Assembly: GCF_003129565.1 (NCBI RefSeq)
Contig: NZ_QETF01000009.1
Location: forward strand, 1 to 64,000
DNA from: Salibaculum griseiflavum
GTDB lineage: Bacteria; Pseudomonadota; Alphaproteobacteria; Rhodobacterales; Rhodobacteraceae
Reading direction: 5' to 3'
DNA: 64,000 nt
The notes beneath the pieces are model-generated. The model had not been told where the DNA came from. It searched no databases and saw only the letters and a list, made by a program, of their open reading frames with translations. Below are positions 19,047-28,425 of the stretch, piece after piece. Each line of letters begins with the position of its first letter. Position 1 is the stretch's first letter. A program made the translations under genes and the position numbers.

Positions 19047-20237
19047 ATGAGCTTTCAAAATCCCGTCTTCATTCCCGGGCCGACCAACATCCCCGAAAAC
19101 CTTCGCAAGGCCTGCGACATGCCGACGATCGACCACCGTTCGCCGCTCTTCGGGCATATCCTGCACCCGGCCCGCGAAGGTGTGCGCAAGGTTTTGCAAA
19201 GCGATAGCGCCGAGGTTTTCATCTTTCCCGCGACTGGCACCGGCGGCTGGGAGACCGCGCTGACCAACACGCTCTCGCCGGGTGACAGGGTGCTGGTGGC
19301 GCGCAACGGGATGTTCAGCCACCGCTGGATCGACATGTGCCAACGCCACGGGCTGGACGTCCAGGTCGTTGAGGTCGCTTGGGGCAGCGGCATCCCGGCA
19401 GACCGCTACGAAGAGATCCTGACCGCCGATACCGGCCACAGGATCAAGGCGGTGCTGGCCACCCATAACGAGACCGCGACCGGCGTGCGCTCGGACATCG
19501 GCGCGATCCGCCGCGCGATGGATGCCGCCGGGCACCCGGCGCTGCTGTTCGTCGATGGCGTGTCCTCGATCGGGTCGATGGAGTTCCGCTTTGATGACTG
19601 GGGCGTCGATGTTGCCGTGACCGGTTCGCAAAAAGGGTTCATGCTGCCCGCCGGCCTTGCCATCACCGGGTTCAGCACCAAGGCCATGGCGGCCATCGAC
19701 ACCGCCACCCTGCCCCGCACCTTTTTCGACGTGCGCGACATGGCGAAGGGCTACGCGGGCAATGCTTATCCCTACACCCCCGCCGTGGGCCTGATGAACG
19801 GGCTGAACGAGGCCTGCAAGATGCTGCTGGAGGAAGGGCTGGAGAATGTCTTTGCCCGTCACCACCGCATCGCCGAGGGCGTGCGCGCGGCTGTCCGCGC
19901 CTGGGGGCTGGAGCTTTGCGCCAATGACCCGTCGGTCCAGTCCGACACGGTCAGCGCCATCCGCACCCCCGAGGGGTTCAACGCCACCGATATCGTCACC
20001 CATGCGGCCGACCGATACGGCGTGGCCTTCGGGGTGGGACTGGGCGAGGTTGCCGGCAAGGTCTTTCGCATCGGCCATCTGGGGTCGCTGACCGACGTGA
20101 TGGCCCTGTCCGGGATCGCCACGGCCGAGATGTGCATGGCCGATCTGGGGCTGGATATCACGCTGGGGTCGGGCGTGGCAGCGGCGCAGGACTACTACCG
20201 CAGGCACCCAGCCGCAGGCATGAAGGGTCCTGTATGA
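19047..20237 (+). CDS. bhcA: Aspartate-glyoxylate aminotransferase (BhcA)
   Basis: A 396-residue fold-type I transaminase of the serine/alanine-glyoxylate group. PLP lysine is Lys196 in VTGSQKGFMLP, with LFVDGVSSIGSMEF just before. In the beta-hydroxyaspartate cycle it transaminates glyoxylate to glycine with aspartate as donor. ATG 19047 (AAAGGG upstream) gives MSFQNPVFIPGPTNIP, the usual N-terminus. It is first in the bhcABCD order, which is what distinguishes it from generic serine-glyoxylate aminotransferases. Confidence 0.93.
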   Translation: MSFQNPVFIPGPTNIPENLRKACDMPTIDHRSPLFGHILHPAREGVRKVLQSDSAEVFIFPATGTGGWETALTNTLSPGDRVLVARNGMFSHRWIDMCQRHGLDVQVVEVAWGSGIPADRYEEILTADTGHRIKAVLATHNETATGVRSDIGAIRRAMDAAGHPALLFVDGVSSIGSMEFRFDDWGVDVAVTGSQKGFMLPAGLAITGFSTKAMAAIDTATLPRTFFDVRDMAKGYAGNAYPYTPAVGLMNGLNEACKMLLEEGLENVFARHHRIAEGVRAAVRAWGLELCANDPSVQSDTVSAIRTPEGFNATDIVTHAADRYGVAFGVGLGEVAGKVFRIGHLGSLTDVMALSGIATAEMCMADLGLDITLGSGVAAAQDYYRRHPAAGMKGPV

Positions 20238-21205
20238 TGACCGACCCCGATATGCAAATTCCCACCTTCGACGACATGCTGGCCGCCCATAAGCGGATTG
20301 CACCGCATATCCGCCGCACCCCGGTGCGCGTGTCCGACCACCTGAACGATCTGACCGGCGCGCAACTGTTCTTCAAATGCGAGAACTTCCAGGAACCCGG
20401 CGCCTTCAAGGTGCGCGGGGCCGCCAACGCGGTCTTCGGTTTGGAGGACGCCGCGGCCGCCAGAGGCGTCGCGACCCATTCCTCGGGCAACCATGCGTCT
20501 TGCCTGTCCTATGCGGCGATGCGCCGGGGCATCCCCTGCAACGTGGTCATGCCGCATACTGCCCCGCAGGCCAAGAAGGAGACGGTCCGCCGCTATGGCG
20601 GCAAGATCACCGAATGCGATCCCTCGACCAACGCCCGCGAAGCCACCTTCGCCCGCGTTCAGGCCGAAACCGGTGGTGATTTCGTGCATCCCTATAACGA
20701 CCCCCGCGTGATCGCGGGCCAGGGCACCTGTTCGCGCGAATTCATGGAACAGGCCGACGGGCTGGACATGGTCGTCGCCCCGATCGGTGGCGGCGGCATG
20801 ATCTCGGGCACCTGCCTGACGCTGGCGACGCTGGCGCCGGAAACACGGGTGATCGCCGCCGAGCCGGAACAGGCCGACGACGCCTATCGCAGCTTCAAGG
20901 CCGGCCACATCATCGCCGATGACGCGCCCGAGACCATTGCGGACGGGCTGAAAGTGCCGCTCAAGGACCTGACCTGGCATTTCGTGTCACGCCACGTGTC
21001 CGAGATATTCACCGCCTCGGAGCAAGAGATCGTGGACGCGATGAAACTGGCCTGGAAACACCTGCGGATCGTTCTGGAACCCTCCAGCGCCGTGCCGCTG
21101 GCCATCGTTTTCAAGAACGCTCAGGCCTTTGCTGGCAAGCGTGTCGGCATCATCGTCACCGGCGGCAACGTGGACCTGGACAACCTGCCCTGGATCGAGG
21201 GCTGA
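20234..21205 (+). CDS. bhcB: Erythro-beta-hydroxyaspartate dehydratase (BhcB)
   Basis: A 323-residue fold-type II PLP enzyme of the serine/threonine dehydratase family. Lys59 lies in the NFQEPGAFKVRGA signature and the phosphate-binding loop is PIGGGGMISGT. In the cycle it deaminates (2R,3S)-beta-hydroxyaspartate to iminosuccinate. It lacks a C-terminal ACT domain, unlike biosynthetic threonine deaminase. Its ATG overlaps the bhcA stop (ATGA); the next ATG, 3 bases on, is an equally possible start. Confidence 0.92.
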   Translation: MMTDPDMQIPTFDDMLAAHKRIAPHIRRTPVRVSDHLNDLTGAQLFFKCENFQEPGAFKVRGAANAVFGLEDAAAARGVATHSSGNHASCLSYAAMRRGIPCNVVMPHTAPQAKKETVRRYGGKITECDPSTNAREATFARVQAETGGDFVHPYNDPRVIAGQGTCSREFMEQADGLDMVVAPIGGGGMISGTCLTLATLAPETRVIAAEPEQADDAYRSFKAGHIIADDAPETIADGLKVPLKDLTWHFVSRHVSEIFTASEQEIVDAMKLAWKHLRIVLEPSSAVPLAIVFKNAQAFAGKRVGIIVTGGNVDLDNLPWIEG

Positions 21206-21219
21206 CAAGGAGACGACTG

Positions 21220-22383
21220 ATGAAAGACGCGATCAATCTCGACGCCTACGAGGTCGGCTATGACATCCCCGCCAAGCCGGGCATGAACGCTGCCGACATC
21301 CAGACCCCGGCGCTGGTGCTGGACCTCGATGCGCTGGAACGCAACATCAAGAAGATGGGCGACTATGCCAAGGCGCATGGCATGCGCCATCGCACCCATG
21401 GCAAGATGCACAAATCCGTGGACGTCCAGAACCTGCAGCAAGAGCTGGGCGGCGCCTGCGGTGTCTGCTGCCAGAAGGTCAGCGAGGCAGAGGTTTTCGC
21501 CCGTGGCGGCATCACCGATATCCTGGTGTCTAACCAGGTGCGCGACCCCGCCAAGATCGACCGGCTGGCACGTCTGCCGGGGCTGGGTGCACGCACTATC
21601 GTCTGTGTCGATGACATCGCCAACGTGGCCGAGCTTTCGGCAGCGGCGCAGGAACACGGCACACAGATCGAATGCCTGGTCGAGATCGACTGTGGCGCAG
21701 GACGCTGCGGCGTGACCACCACAGCCGACGTGCTGGAAATCGCCAAGGCGATCGACGCGGCACCGGGGCTGAAGTTCTCGGGCCTCCAGGCCTACCAGGG
21801 CGCGATGCAGCATCTCGACAGTTACGACGACCGCAAAGCCAAGATCGACGTGGCCGTGGCGATGGTGCGCGAAGCAGTGGACGCGCTGAAGGTCGAGGGG
21901 CTTGATTGCGACATCGTCGGCGGCGGCGGCACCGGCTCCTATTACTTCGAGTCCAATTCGGGCGTTTACAACGAGCTTCAGTGTGGCTCCTACGCCTTCA
22001 TGGACGCCGATTATGGCCGTATTCTGGACAAGGACGGAAACCGCATCGACCGGGGCGAATGGGAGAACGCGTTTTTCATCCTGACCAGCGTGATGAGCCA
22101 TGCGAAACCGGACAAGGCGATCGTCGATGCAGGGCTCAAGGCCCAATCTGTCGATAGCGGCCTGCCGGTGATCTTTGGCCGAGACGACGTGGAATACATC
22201 AAATGCTCGGACGAGCATGGCGTCGTCGCAGACCCCGCCGGCGCGCTGAGGATCAACGAAAAGCTCAGGCTGGTGCCGGGCCATTGCGACCCCACCGCCA
22301 ATGTCCATGACTGGTATGTGGGCGTGCGCGGCGACACGGTCGAATGCGTCTGGCCGGTCTCGGCCCGCGGCCGCGCCTACTGA
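21220..22383 (+). CDS. bhcC: Beta-hydroxyaspartate aldolase (BhcC)
   Basis: A 387-residue fold-type III PLP enzyme of the D-threonine aldolase/DSD1 family. The probable PLP lysine is Lys62 in THGKMHKS, and a C-terminal metal-binding block is PGHCDPTANVHD. It condenses glycine and glyoxylate to (2R,3S)-beta-hydroxyaspartate, the C-C bond-forming step of the cycle. It lies 14 bases after bhcB with AAGGAG upstream. Confidence 0.93.
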   Translation: MKDAINLDAYEVGYDIPAKPGMNAADIQTPALVLDLDALERNIKKMGDYAKAHGMRHRTHGKMHKSVDVQNLQQELGGACGVCCQKVSEAEVFARGGITDILVSNQVRDPAKIDRLARLPGLGARTIVCVDDIANVAELSAAAQEHGTQIECLVEIDCGAGRCGVTTTADVLEIAKAIDAAPGLKFSGLQAYQGAMQHLDSYDDRKAKIDVAVAMVREAVDALKVEGLDCDIVGGGGTGSYYFESNSGVYNELQCGSYAFMDADYGRILDKDGNRIDRGEWENAFFILTSVMSHAKPDKAIVDAGLKAQSVDSGLPVIFGRDDVEYIKCSDEHGVVADPAGALRINEKLRLVPGHCDPTANVHDWYVGVRGDTVECVWPVSARGRAY

Positions 22384-22406
22384 GCCCTGAAAGGACAGGT
22401 GCCACG

Positions 22407-23372
22407 ATGCTGATCGTTCCCGAATCCGAAATTGCCAATCTCATCACCCGGCAGGCGGCCTTCGATGCGGTCGAAGCTGTCTTTGCGGCAATGGCCAGCG
22501 GGGAGGCCTACAACTTTCCCGTGGTCCGCGAGGCGCTCGGGCACGAGGACGCGCTTTACGGGTTCAAGGGCGGGTTCGACCGGGGCGGCGCGACTCTGGG
22601 CCTCAAGGCCGGGGGCTACTGGCCGCACAACCTCGAAAAGCGCGGCCTCATCAACCATCAGTCCACCGTGTTCCTGTTCGACCCGGACACCGGCAAGCCC
22701 CGCGCCATGGTCGGCGGCAACCTGTTGACCGCGCTGCGCACGGCGGCGGCCTCGTCGGTGTCGATCCGCCACCTTGCCCGCGCCGATGCGAAAGTCCTGG
22801 GCATGATCGGTGCAGGGCATCAGGCGGGGTTCCAGCTGCGTGCCGCACTCGACCAGCGAGATTTCGCGAAGGTCATCGGTTGGAACCGGGACCCGGCGAA
22901 GCTGTCCAGCCTCGCCGCGGTCGCGGCCGAGGCCGGTCTGCCCTACGAGGCGGTCACGCTCGACGGCATGGCCGAGGCGGATGTGATCATCTCGATAACC
23001 TCGTCCTTCGATGCGATCCTGATGGCGGGCCAGGTCAGCCTGGGCACACATATCGCCTGCATGGGCACCGATACGGCCGGCAAGCAGGAGGTCGACCCCG
23101 CCCTGCTGGCCCGCGCCACGGTGTTCACCGATGAGGTGGCGCAAGCCGTCAGCATCGGCGAAGCGCAGCATGCGGTGGTGCAAGGGGTCATCGCCGAGGC
23201 CGGCATCCACCAGTTGGGCGCGGTCATCAACGGCACCCATCCGGGCAGACAAGATGACAAGGAAATCACGCTCTTCGACGGGACCGGTGTGGGGCTTCAG
23301 GACCTGGCGGTCGCCGCCGCCGTCGTCGAGCTTGCCGTCGAAAAGGGTCTGGCCATCGAGGTGGATTTCTAG
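22407..23372 (+). CDS. bhcD: Iminosuccinate reductase (BhcD)
   Basis: A 321-residue ornithine cyclodeaminase/mu-crystallin-family reductase with the dinucleotide-binding motif MIGAGHQAGFQLRAAL and the family block MVGGNLLTALRTAAASS. In the cycle it reduces iminosuccinate to L-aspartate with NAD(P)H, regenerating the amino donor of BhcA. Start 22407 follows AAAGGACAGG. Last of four co-directional genes; a hairpin terminator follows. Confidence 0.92.
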   Translation: MLIVPESEIANLITRQAAFDAVEAVFAAMASGEAYNFPVVREALGHEDALYGFKGGFDRGGATLGLKAGGYWPHNLEKRGLINHQSTVFLFDPDTGKPRAMVGGNLLTALRTAAASSVSIRHLARADAKVLGMIGAGHQAGFQLRAALDQRDFAKVIGWNRDPAKLSSLAAVAAEAGLPYEAVTLDGMAEADVIISITSSFDAILMAGQVSLGTHIACMGTDTAGKQEVDPALLARATVFTDEVAQAVSIGEAQHAVVQGVIAEAGIHQLGAVINGTHPGRQDDKEITLFDGTGVGLQDLAVAAAVVELAVEKGLAIEVDF

Positions 23373-23414
23373 GGCTTGGCCCGCCCCTGCCCGATCCGCT
23401 ATCCAACACCTGCC

Positions 23415-23443
23415 GGTCGCGCCTAGGGCGCGGCCGTTTCATT
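23415..23443 (+). terminator. Terminator-like hairpin after bhcD
   Basis: GGTCGCGCC pairs with GGCGCGGCC around TAG (one G-T wobble) and is followed by GTTTCATTT. It lies 43 bases past the bhcD stop and before the GAPDH-like gene. Confidence 0.6.
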
Positions 23444-23467
23444 TCGATCCATCGAAAGGCGCTTGTC

Positions 23468-24469
23468 ATGACCCGCCCCATCCGTGTTTTCATAAATGGC
23501 TTCGGCCGGATCGGACGCAGCCTGTTCCGGCAGATCCTGACCACCGAAGCGGGCGGAGGCGTCGAGATCGCGGGCGTCAATGACATCGCGCCGCTGGAAA
23601 CCTGTGCCTACCTGCTGCGCTATGACAGTGTCTATGGCCCGTTTCCCCAACCGGTGGAGGCCGGGCCGGGTTGGCTGACGGCCGGGAATATCCGCGTCCC
23701 GTTTCACAACGAAGCAGACCTGCGGCGGCTGGACCTGCGCGATGTGGATGTCGTGCTGGAATGCACCGGCCGCGCCAAGGACCGCCATACCGTCGAGGCG
23801 GGCCGCCATGCGGGGGCCGGTCACGTCTTGATCTCGGGGCCTTCATCCGTCGCTGACCGGACCATCGTTATGGGGGCCAACGAGGACGAACTGGGCGATG
23901 CGCGCATTGTCTCGAACGCCTCGTGCACAACGAATGCCATCGCCCCGCTTTTGAAGGCGTTGGACGGCGCGTTCGGGATCGACCGCGCCCATGTCACGAC
24001 CGTGCATTGCTATACCGGCAGCCAGCCCACCGTGGATCAGCCCGGCGCCAATCTGGAACGCAGCCGCGCCGCGGCAGTCTCGATGGTGCCCACAACGACC
24101 AGCGCCACGGACCAGGTCACACAGGTCCTGCCCGCGTTCCGGGACCGGCTGAGCGTGGCAGCGGTGCGGGTGCCGACAATCTCTGTCTCGGCCGTGGACG
24201 CGGTCCTGCAACTGAACAGCGTGCCAGACGGCGATCCGACCGGGGCTTTGACGGACACGCTGTCGGATGCGACGCTCTTCGGCCTGACCCGCGATCCCTG
24301 CGTGTCCACCGACTTCCGGGGCCGGACGGAATCGCTGGTGCTTGCCCTTCCTGAAACACAGCTGATGCCCGGCGGGCAACTGCGCCTGCTGGGCTGGTAT
24401 GACAACGAATGGGGCTTCTCAGCGCGGATGCTGGATATGGCGCGCCGCATGGCCTCTCGCGACACATGA
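23468..24469 (+). CDS. Glyceraldehyde-3-phosphate dehydrogenase family protein
   Basis: A 333-residue type I GAPDH. The NAD-binding N-terminus is INGFGRIGR with GVND, the catalytic cysteine is Cys153 in SNASCTTNAI, a histidine follows in TTVHCYTGSQ, and WYDNEWGFS is near the C-terminus. Sequence around the phosphate site is less conserved than in housekeeping enzymes (CYTGSQPTVDQ), so it may be a paralogue, for example erythrose-4-phosphate dehydrogenase-like. It lies between the bhc terminator and a shared terminator, so it is probably its own transcription unit; a direct role in glyoxylate metabolism is not evident. Confidence 0.85.
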   Translation: MTRPIRVFINGFGRIGRSLFRQILTTEAGGGVEIAGVNDIAPLETCAYLLRYDSVYGPFPQPVEAGPGWLTAGNIRVPFHNEADLRRLDLRDVDVVLECTGRAKDRHTVEAGRHAGAGHVLISGPSSVADRTIVMGANEDELGDARIVSNASCTTNAIAPLLKALDGAFGIDRAHVTTVHCYTGSQPTVDQPGANLERSRAAAVSMVPTTTSATDQVTQVLPAFRDRLSVAAVRVPTISVSAVDAVLQLNSVPDGDPTGALTDTLSDATLFGLTRDPCVSTDFRGRTESLVLALPETQLMPGGQLRLLGWYDNEWGFSARMLDMARRMASRDT

Positions 24470-24471
24470 AA

Positions 24472-24500
24472 AAAGGCGGCGTGAAGACCACGCCGCCTTT
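24472..24500. terminator. Bidirectional terminator between the GAPDH and permease genes
   Basis: A perfect 12-bp stem, AAAGGCGGCGTG / CACGCCGCCTTT, with a 5-base loop (AAGAC). It has A-rich and T-rich flanks suitable for both strands. It begins 3 bases past the GAPDH stop and lies 25 bases beyond the stop of the convergent permease gene. Confidence 0.9.
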
Positions 24501-24524
24501 CCCGATTTTCAAATCGCTAAACGA

Positions 24525-25949
24525 TCAACCGCGATCGTCCTTGGCCCAGGACCCCGCACCGTGGCCCGTCATGCCGCCCGAGACCTCTTCGGTGGATTCA
24601 TCCGACAGATCCTCCGGCAGGACCAGATTGAGGATGATCGCGATCAGGGCTGCGGGCAGGATGCCGCTGGTGGCCAGGACCTTGAGCGTATCCGGCAGGT
24701 ATTGCAGCGCCCCCGGCTCCAGTTGCAGGCCCAGGCCCAGGGACAGTGCGATGGCGAAGATCACCATGTTGCGGCGGTTCCAGTTCACGTCCGACAGCAT
24801 CGAGATGCCAGCCGCGACGACCATACCGAACATGACGATGACACCACCGCCCAGAACCTCGATCGGGACCGAGGACACCACGGCGCCGACCTTGGGGATC
24901 AGCCCGCAAACAATCAGAAACAGTGCCCCAATGGTTACGACATGGCGACTCATGACGCCGGTCATGGCGATCAGCCCCACGTTCTGGCTGAACGAGGTAT
25001 TGGGCAGCGCCCCGAACAGGCCCGACACCGCGGTGCCGATCCCGTCCGCATAGGTCGCTCCCTGGATTTCCTTGTCGGTCGCTTCACGACCTGCGCCACC
25101 CTTGGTGATGCCCGACACGTCCCCAACGGTTTCTACCGCCGAGACGAAGGACATCAGGCAGAAGCCGATGATCGCCGCCACCGAGAATTCCAGTCCGAAA
25201 TGCAGCGGGTTGGGCAGGGCAAAGGGTGCTGCCGTTGCGACATTGCCCAGGCTCACCTGGCCAAGTGCGAAGGCCACCGCATAGCCCACCAGAAGGCCGA
25301 CCAGCACCGCCGAGACCGACAGCATGCCACGGGCAAAGAACTTCAGCCCCAACGTCACCACGATGACCGTTCCGGCCATCAGCCAATTAAGGCCCGAACC
25401 GTATTCCTCGGTTCCGATGGCGGGCACGCCCCCGGCGGCATACTGGATACCGACCTGCACCAGCGCGAGGCCGATCATGGTGACGACCAGTCCGGTGACC
25501 AGCGGCGGCAGGGCAAAGCGCAGCTTGCCGATGAAAAGCCCGAGGAACGCGTGGAACAGGCCGCCCACGAAAACTCCGCCCATCAACACGGCAATTGCCT
25601 CGACCCCTTTGCCCGCGACAAGCGGAATCATGATCGGGATGAAGGCAAAGCTTGTGCCCTGCACGATGGGCAGGCGGGCCCCCGCCGGGCCGATACCGAT
25701 GGTCTGGATCAGCGTGGCGATGCCCGCGAAGAACATCGACATCTGGATCATGTAGATCATCTGCGGAAAATCCGGACTGTTCGAGCCAAAGCCGAACCCC
25801 GCGGCCCCACAAACGATGATCGCGGGTGTCACGTTGGACACGAACATCGCCAGGACGTGCTGGATTCCAAGTGGCACCGCCTTGGCGATGGGCGGCGTGT
25901 AGTTGTGGTCGCGGAGCTGCTCCGGCGTTCCGATGGTTGCATCTGACAT
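24525..25949 (-). CDS. NCS2-family nucleobase permease (urate/xanthine type)
   Basis: A 474-residue inner-membrane protein of the NCS2 family with about 14 hydrophobic segments. Key motifs are SAVETVGDVSGI with the family glutamate and PNTSFSQNVGLIAMTGV. The start at 25949 has GGAGGG upstream. It lies beside allA, puuE-uraD and uraH on the same strand as allA, so urate or xanthine uptake is the likely role (compare UacT/XanQ); uracil is the less likely alternative. Confidence 0.88.
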   Translation of the reverse strand: MSDATIGTPEQLRDHNYTPPIAKAVPLGIQHVLAMFVSNVTPAIIVCGAAGFGFGSNSPDFPQMIYMIQMSMFFAGIATLIQTIGIGPAGARLPIVQGTSFAFIPIMIPLVAGKGVEAIAVLMGGVFVGGLFHAFLGLFIGKLRFALPPLVTGLVVTMIGLALVQVGIQYAAGGVPAIGTEEYGSGLNWLMAGTVIVVTLGLKFFARGMLSVSAVLVGLLVGYAVAFALGQVSLGNVATAAPFALPNPLHFGLEFSVAAIIGFCLMSFVSAVETVGDVSGITKGGAGREATDKEIQGATYADGIGTAVSGLFGALPNTSFSQNVGLIAMTGVMSRHVVTIGALFLIVCGLIPKVGAVVSSVPIEVLGGGVIVMFGMVVAAGISMLSDVNWNRRNMVIFAIALSLGLGLQLEPGALQYLPDTLKVLATSGILPAALIAIILNLVLPEDLSDESTEEVSGGMTGHGAGSWAKDDRG

Positions 25950-26007
25950 TGTTCTTGTCCCTCCCTGTGATGCGGTGTTCGCCGGCTCCTCTTCCGGCGT
26001 AGACTTG

Positions 26008-26493
26008 TCAGTCCTCGATGACGATCTCGCGATCGAACCAGTGTTCCTCCAGGTTTTGCCCGTCTCCGATACGATCAACGACGCCGAACAAGCCCGGCGC
26101 GTGCAGCGGTGTCAGCACCCCGTGCCAAACGCCACGGTGCAAATTCACACCCTGCCCCGCAGAGGTAAGAAAGGCGTGGATTTGCCCGGGCTGTCCGCGA
26201 TTGTCCGTCGCCACGATGACAAGAAACGGGTCCATGCTCATCGGCAGAAACGCCTGGCTGCCATCGGGGTGGCGCTCGACCATGTCCAGCCTGTAGGGCA
26301 ATGACCGTGGCTCGGCCTTGAAAAGGCTGATCCCGGCACGCCCCTCGTTGAAATCCAGCACGGCCCGATCATGGTAGCGCCCACAAAGCCCCTGGTTGAT
26401 GATCTTGTCCGGGGCGCCCGTGGCTTCCAGCACATCACCGAAGGGCGCGAAGGCCTCGGCGGTCAGGGGCTGCGGACGGATCCGGTCGGTCAT
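26008..26493 (-). CDS. allA: Ureidoglycolate lyase
   Basis: A 161-residue cupin-like enzyme releasing glyoxylate and urea from S-ureidoglycolate. Typical blocks are PLTAEAFAPFGDVLE, ERHPDGSQAFLPMS and GVNLHRGVWHGVLTPL (metal-site histidines). Its ATG overlaps the puuE-uraD stop, so it is made from the same message. This is the glyoxylate-producing step that feeds glcB and bhcABCD nearby. Confidence 0.93.
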   Translation of the reverse strand: MTDRIRPQPLTAEAFAPFGDVLEATGAPDKIINQGLCGRYHDRAVLDFNEGRAGISLFKAEPRSLPYRLDMVERHPDGSQAFLPMSMDPFLVIVATDNRGQPGQIHAFLTSAGQGVNLHRGVWHGVLTPLHAPGLFGVVDRIGDGQNLEEHWFDREIVIED

Positions 26494-27902
26494 CCGCCCA
26501 GCTTCTCTATCAGGCGCAATTCGGCGATGCGTTCCACCTGCCGGCAGGCCTCGGCGAATTCTGTGGCACGGTCGCTCTCGACCCGCGCCTTGAAGGCCGC
26601 CATGATCGAGGATTTGTCGTGGTCGCGCACGGCGATGATGAAGGGAAAGCCGAACTTTGCCGTGTAAGCATCGTTCAATTCGGTAAACGTGGCGCGTTCC
26701 TCGTCGGTCAGCGCGTCAAGGCCCGCGCTGGCCTGTTCGGCGGTCGACTCGGCGGTCAGGCGCTTGGCCGCGGCCAGTTTGCCGGCAAGGTCCGGGTGCG
26801 CCGTCAGAACAGCGAGGCGTTTGTCCTCGGGGGCTGCGCGAAACACGCGGGCCAGGGCGTTGTGCACGCCCGCGGCGCTGTCATGGGCGGGGCCCAACTC
26901 CAGCTCCCAGGCGGCTTCGGCGATCCAGGGGCTGTGTTCGAAGATACCACCGAATTCGGCAACGAACTCGGCCTTGTCCATTTGCGACGGGCGCTTGCTG
27001 GCCATCGGCGGGTGCTCCTTCGCCCAGTGATCGGCGATTTGTTCGCGGGTGGCGAACCAGACCCCGTCATGATTGCGGAAATGGTCCAGCACGCGCGCCA
27101 GGGCGGCAGCGCGACCGGGCCGCCCGATCAGGCGACAATGCAGCCCGATGGACAGCATTTTCGGCGCGCCGGCCTGCCCTTCTGCATAGAGGTAGTCGAA
27201 ACTGTCCTTGAGGTAGCTTTCGAACTGCGCACCATTGGTGAACCCGGCCTGGATGGCGAACCGCATGTCGTTGCAGTCCATCGTGTAGGGCACGATCAGC
27301 TGGTCCTTGCCGCCGGCCTCGATCCAGTAGGGCAGGTCGTCGGCATAGCTGTCGGCGATGTAGGCGAAATCGCCCTCTTCGGCGGCAAGGTCGATCGTGT
27401 GCATCGAACAGCGCCCGGTATACCAGCCACGTGGGGGCCTGCCCGTCACCTCGGCATGCAAGCGGATCGCCTCGCGGATCTGGGCGCGTTCTTCCTCGGC
27501 GTCCATGTCCTTGTGTTCGATCCACTTGAGCCCATGGCTGGCAATCTCCCAGCCTGCGGCCTGCATCGCGGCCACCTGCTGCGGGGCACGGGCCAGGGCC
27601 GTGGCGACGCCGTAAACGGTGATCGGGGTATCCTTGAGCAGGCGATGCACGCGCCAGAACCCGGCGCGGCTGCCATATTCATAGATCGATTCCATGTTCC
27701 AGTGGCGCTGCCCCGGCCAGGGCTGCGCCCCGGTAATCTCGGACAGGAAAGCCTCGGACGCCGCATCGCCGTGCAGCACGTTGTTTTCGCCGCCCTCTTC
27801 ATAATTCAGAACGATTTGAACAGCGATCTTCGCGCCGCCGGGCCAGTTCGCCTGCGGCGGGGTTGCCCCGTATCCCGTCATGTCGCGTGGGTAGCGTGCC
27901 AA
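26490..27902 (-). CDS. puuE-uraD: Allantoinase PuuE fused to OHCU decarboxylase UraD
   Basis: A 470-residue fusion. Residues 1-300 are a polysaccharide-deacetylase-fold allantoinase ([46 protein letters not shown]). Residues about 315-470 are the UraD domain ([28 protein letters not shown]-like block, [20 protein letters not shown]). The parts catalyse OHCU to S-allantoin and allantoin to allantoate. I choose TTG 27902 because AAAGGAG lies just upstream and it yields the canonical MARYPRDM start; ATG 27932 has no ribosome site. Confidence 0.92.
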   Translation of the reverse strand: MARYPRDMTGYGATPPQANWPGGAKIAVQIVLNYEEGGENNVLHGDAASEAFLSEITGAQPWPGQRHWNMESIYEYGSRAGFWRVHRLLKDTPITVYGVATALARAPQQVAAMQAAGWEIASHGLKWIEHKDMDAEEERAQIREAIRLHAEVTGRPPRGWYTGRCSMHTIDLAAEEGDFAYIADSYADDLPYWIEAGGKDQLIVPYTMDCNDMRFAIQAGFTNGAQFESYLKDSFDYLYAEGQAGAPKMLSIGLHCRLIGRPGRAAALARVLDHFRNHDGVWFATREQIADHWAKEHPPMASKRPSQMDKAEFVAEFGGIFEHSPWIAEAAWELELGPAHDSAAGVHNALARVFRAAPEDKRLAVLTAHPDLAGKLAAAKRLTAESTAEQASAGLDALTDEERATFTELNDAYTAKFGFPFIIAVRDHDKSSIMAAFKARVESDRATEFAEACRQVERIAELRLIEKLGG

Positions 27903-28047
27903 TGGGTGGCTCCTTTCAGTTGACCTCTGCATAAACGATAAAATCCATCTTGTTTTTCAAAATCTGCCGAAAGGACTTTCAGCTTGCTCCGACGCGCGGC
28001 GCGGGCCAGAACCGTTTCGACACCGGACAATAATAGATGAGTGCGCC

Positions 28048-28398
28048 ATGACCGGATACCTCACGACCCATGTTCTCGATACCGCTCGGGGATGCCCCGC
28101 GAAAGGCATGATGATCGAACTCTTCCGGTTGGACGGCGAACGGCGGCTGCTGAAGACCCTAGTCACGAATGACGACGGGCGCACCGATGAACAGATCCTG
28201 CCCGCCGAGGCCTTCGAGGCCGGCGAATACGAGCTGGTCTTTCACGCGGGCGCCTACCTGGATGCCACCGGCACACCGCCCGAAAACCCGCGCTTTCTTG
28301 ACGTGATCCCGATCCGCTTCGGCATGTCCGAGGCCGCGCACTACCATGTGCCGCTTCTGCTCTCGCCCTTTGGCTATTCGACCTATCGCGGAAGCTGA
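28048..28398 (+). CDS. uraH: 5-Hydroxyisourate hydrolase
   Basis: A 116-residue transthyretin-like enzyme. N-terminal [14 protein letters not shown], internal [13 protein letters not shown] and the diagnostic C-terminal YRGS are present. It hydrolyses 5-hydroxyisourate made by urate oxidation to OHCU, the substrate of UraD. It is divergent from puuE-uraD across 145 bases that contain a GAAAG-GA-CTTTC palindrome (27969-27980). Confidence 0.95.
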   Translation: MTGYLTTHVLDTARGCPAKGMMIELFRLDGERRLLKTLVTNDDGRTDEQILPAEAFEAGEYELVFHAGAYLDATGTPPENPRFLDVIPIRFGMSEAAHYHVPLLLSPFGYSTYRGS

Positions 28399-28425
28399 TA
28401 CCGCGCCGGTCGCCAGCGCGGCCAC

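Noticed and set aside
24399-25946. A 515-codon open frame on the plus strand across the NCS2 permease
   Set aside because: It is a shadow of the permease, rich in Gln/His/Asp/Arg, and runs through the bidirectional terminator.
27902-27932. ATG 27932 as the puuE-uraD start
   Set aside because: No ribosome-binding site precedes it and it adds ten unconserved residues; TTG 27902 follows AAAGGAG and gives the canonical N-terminus.
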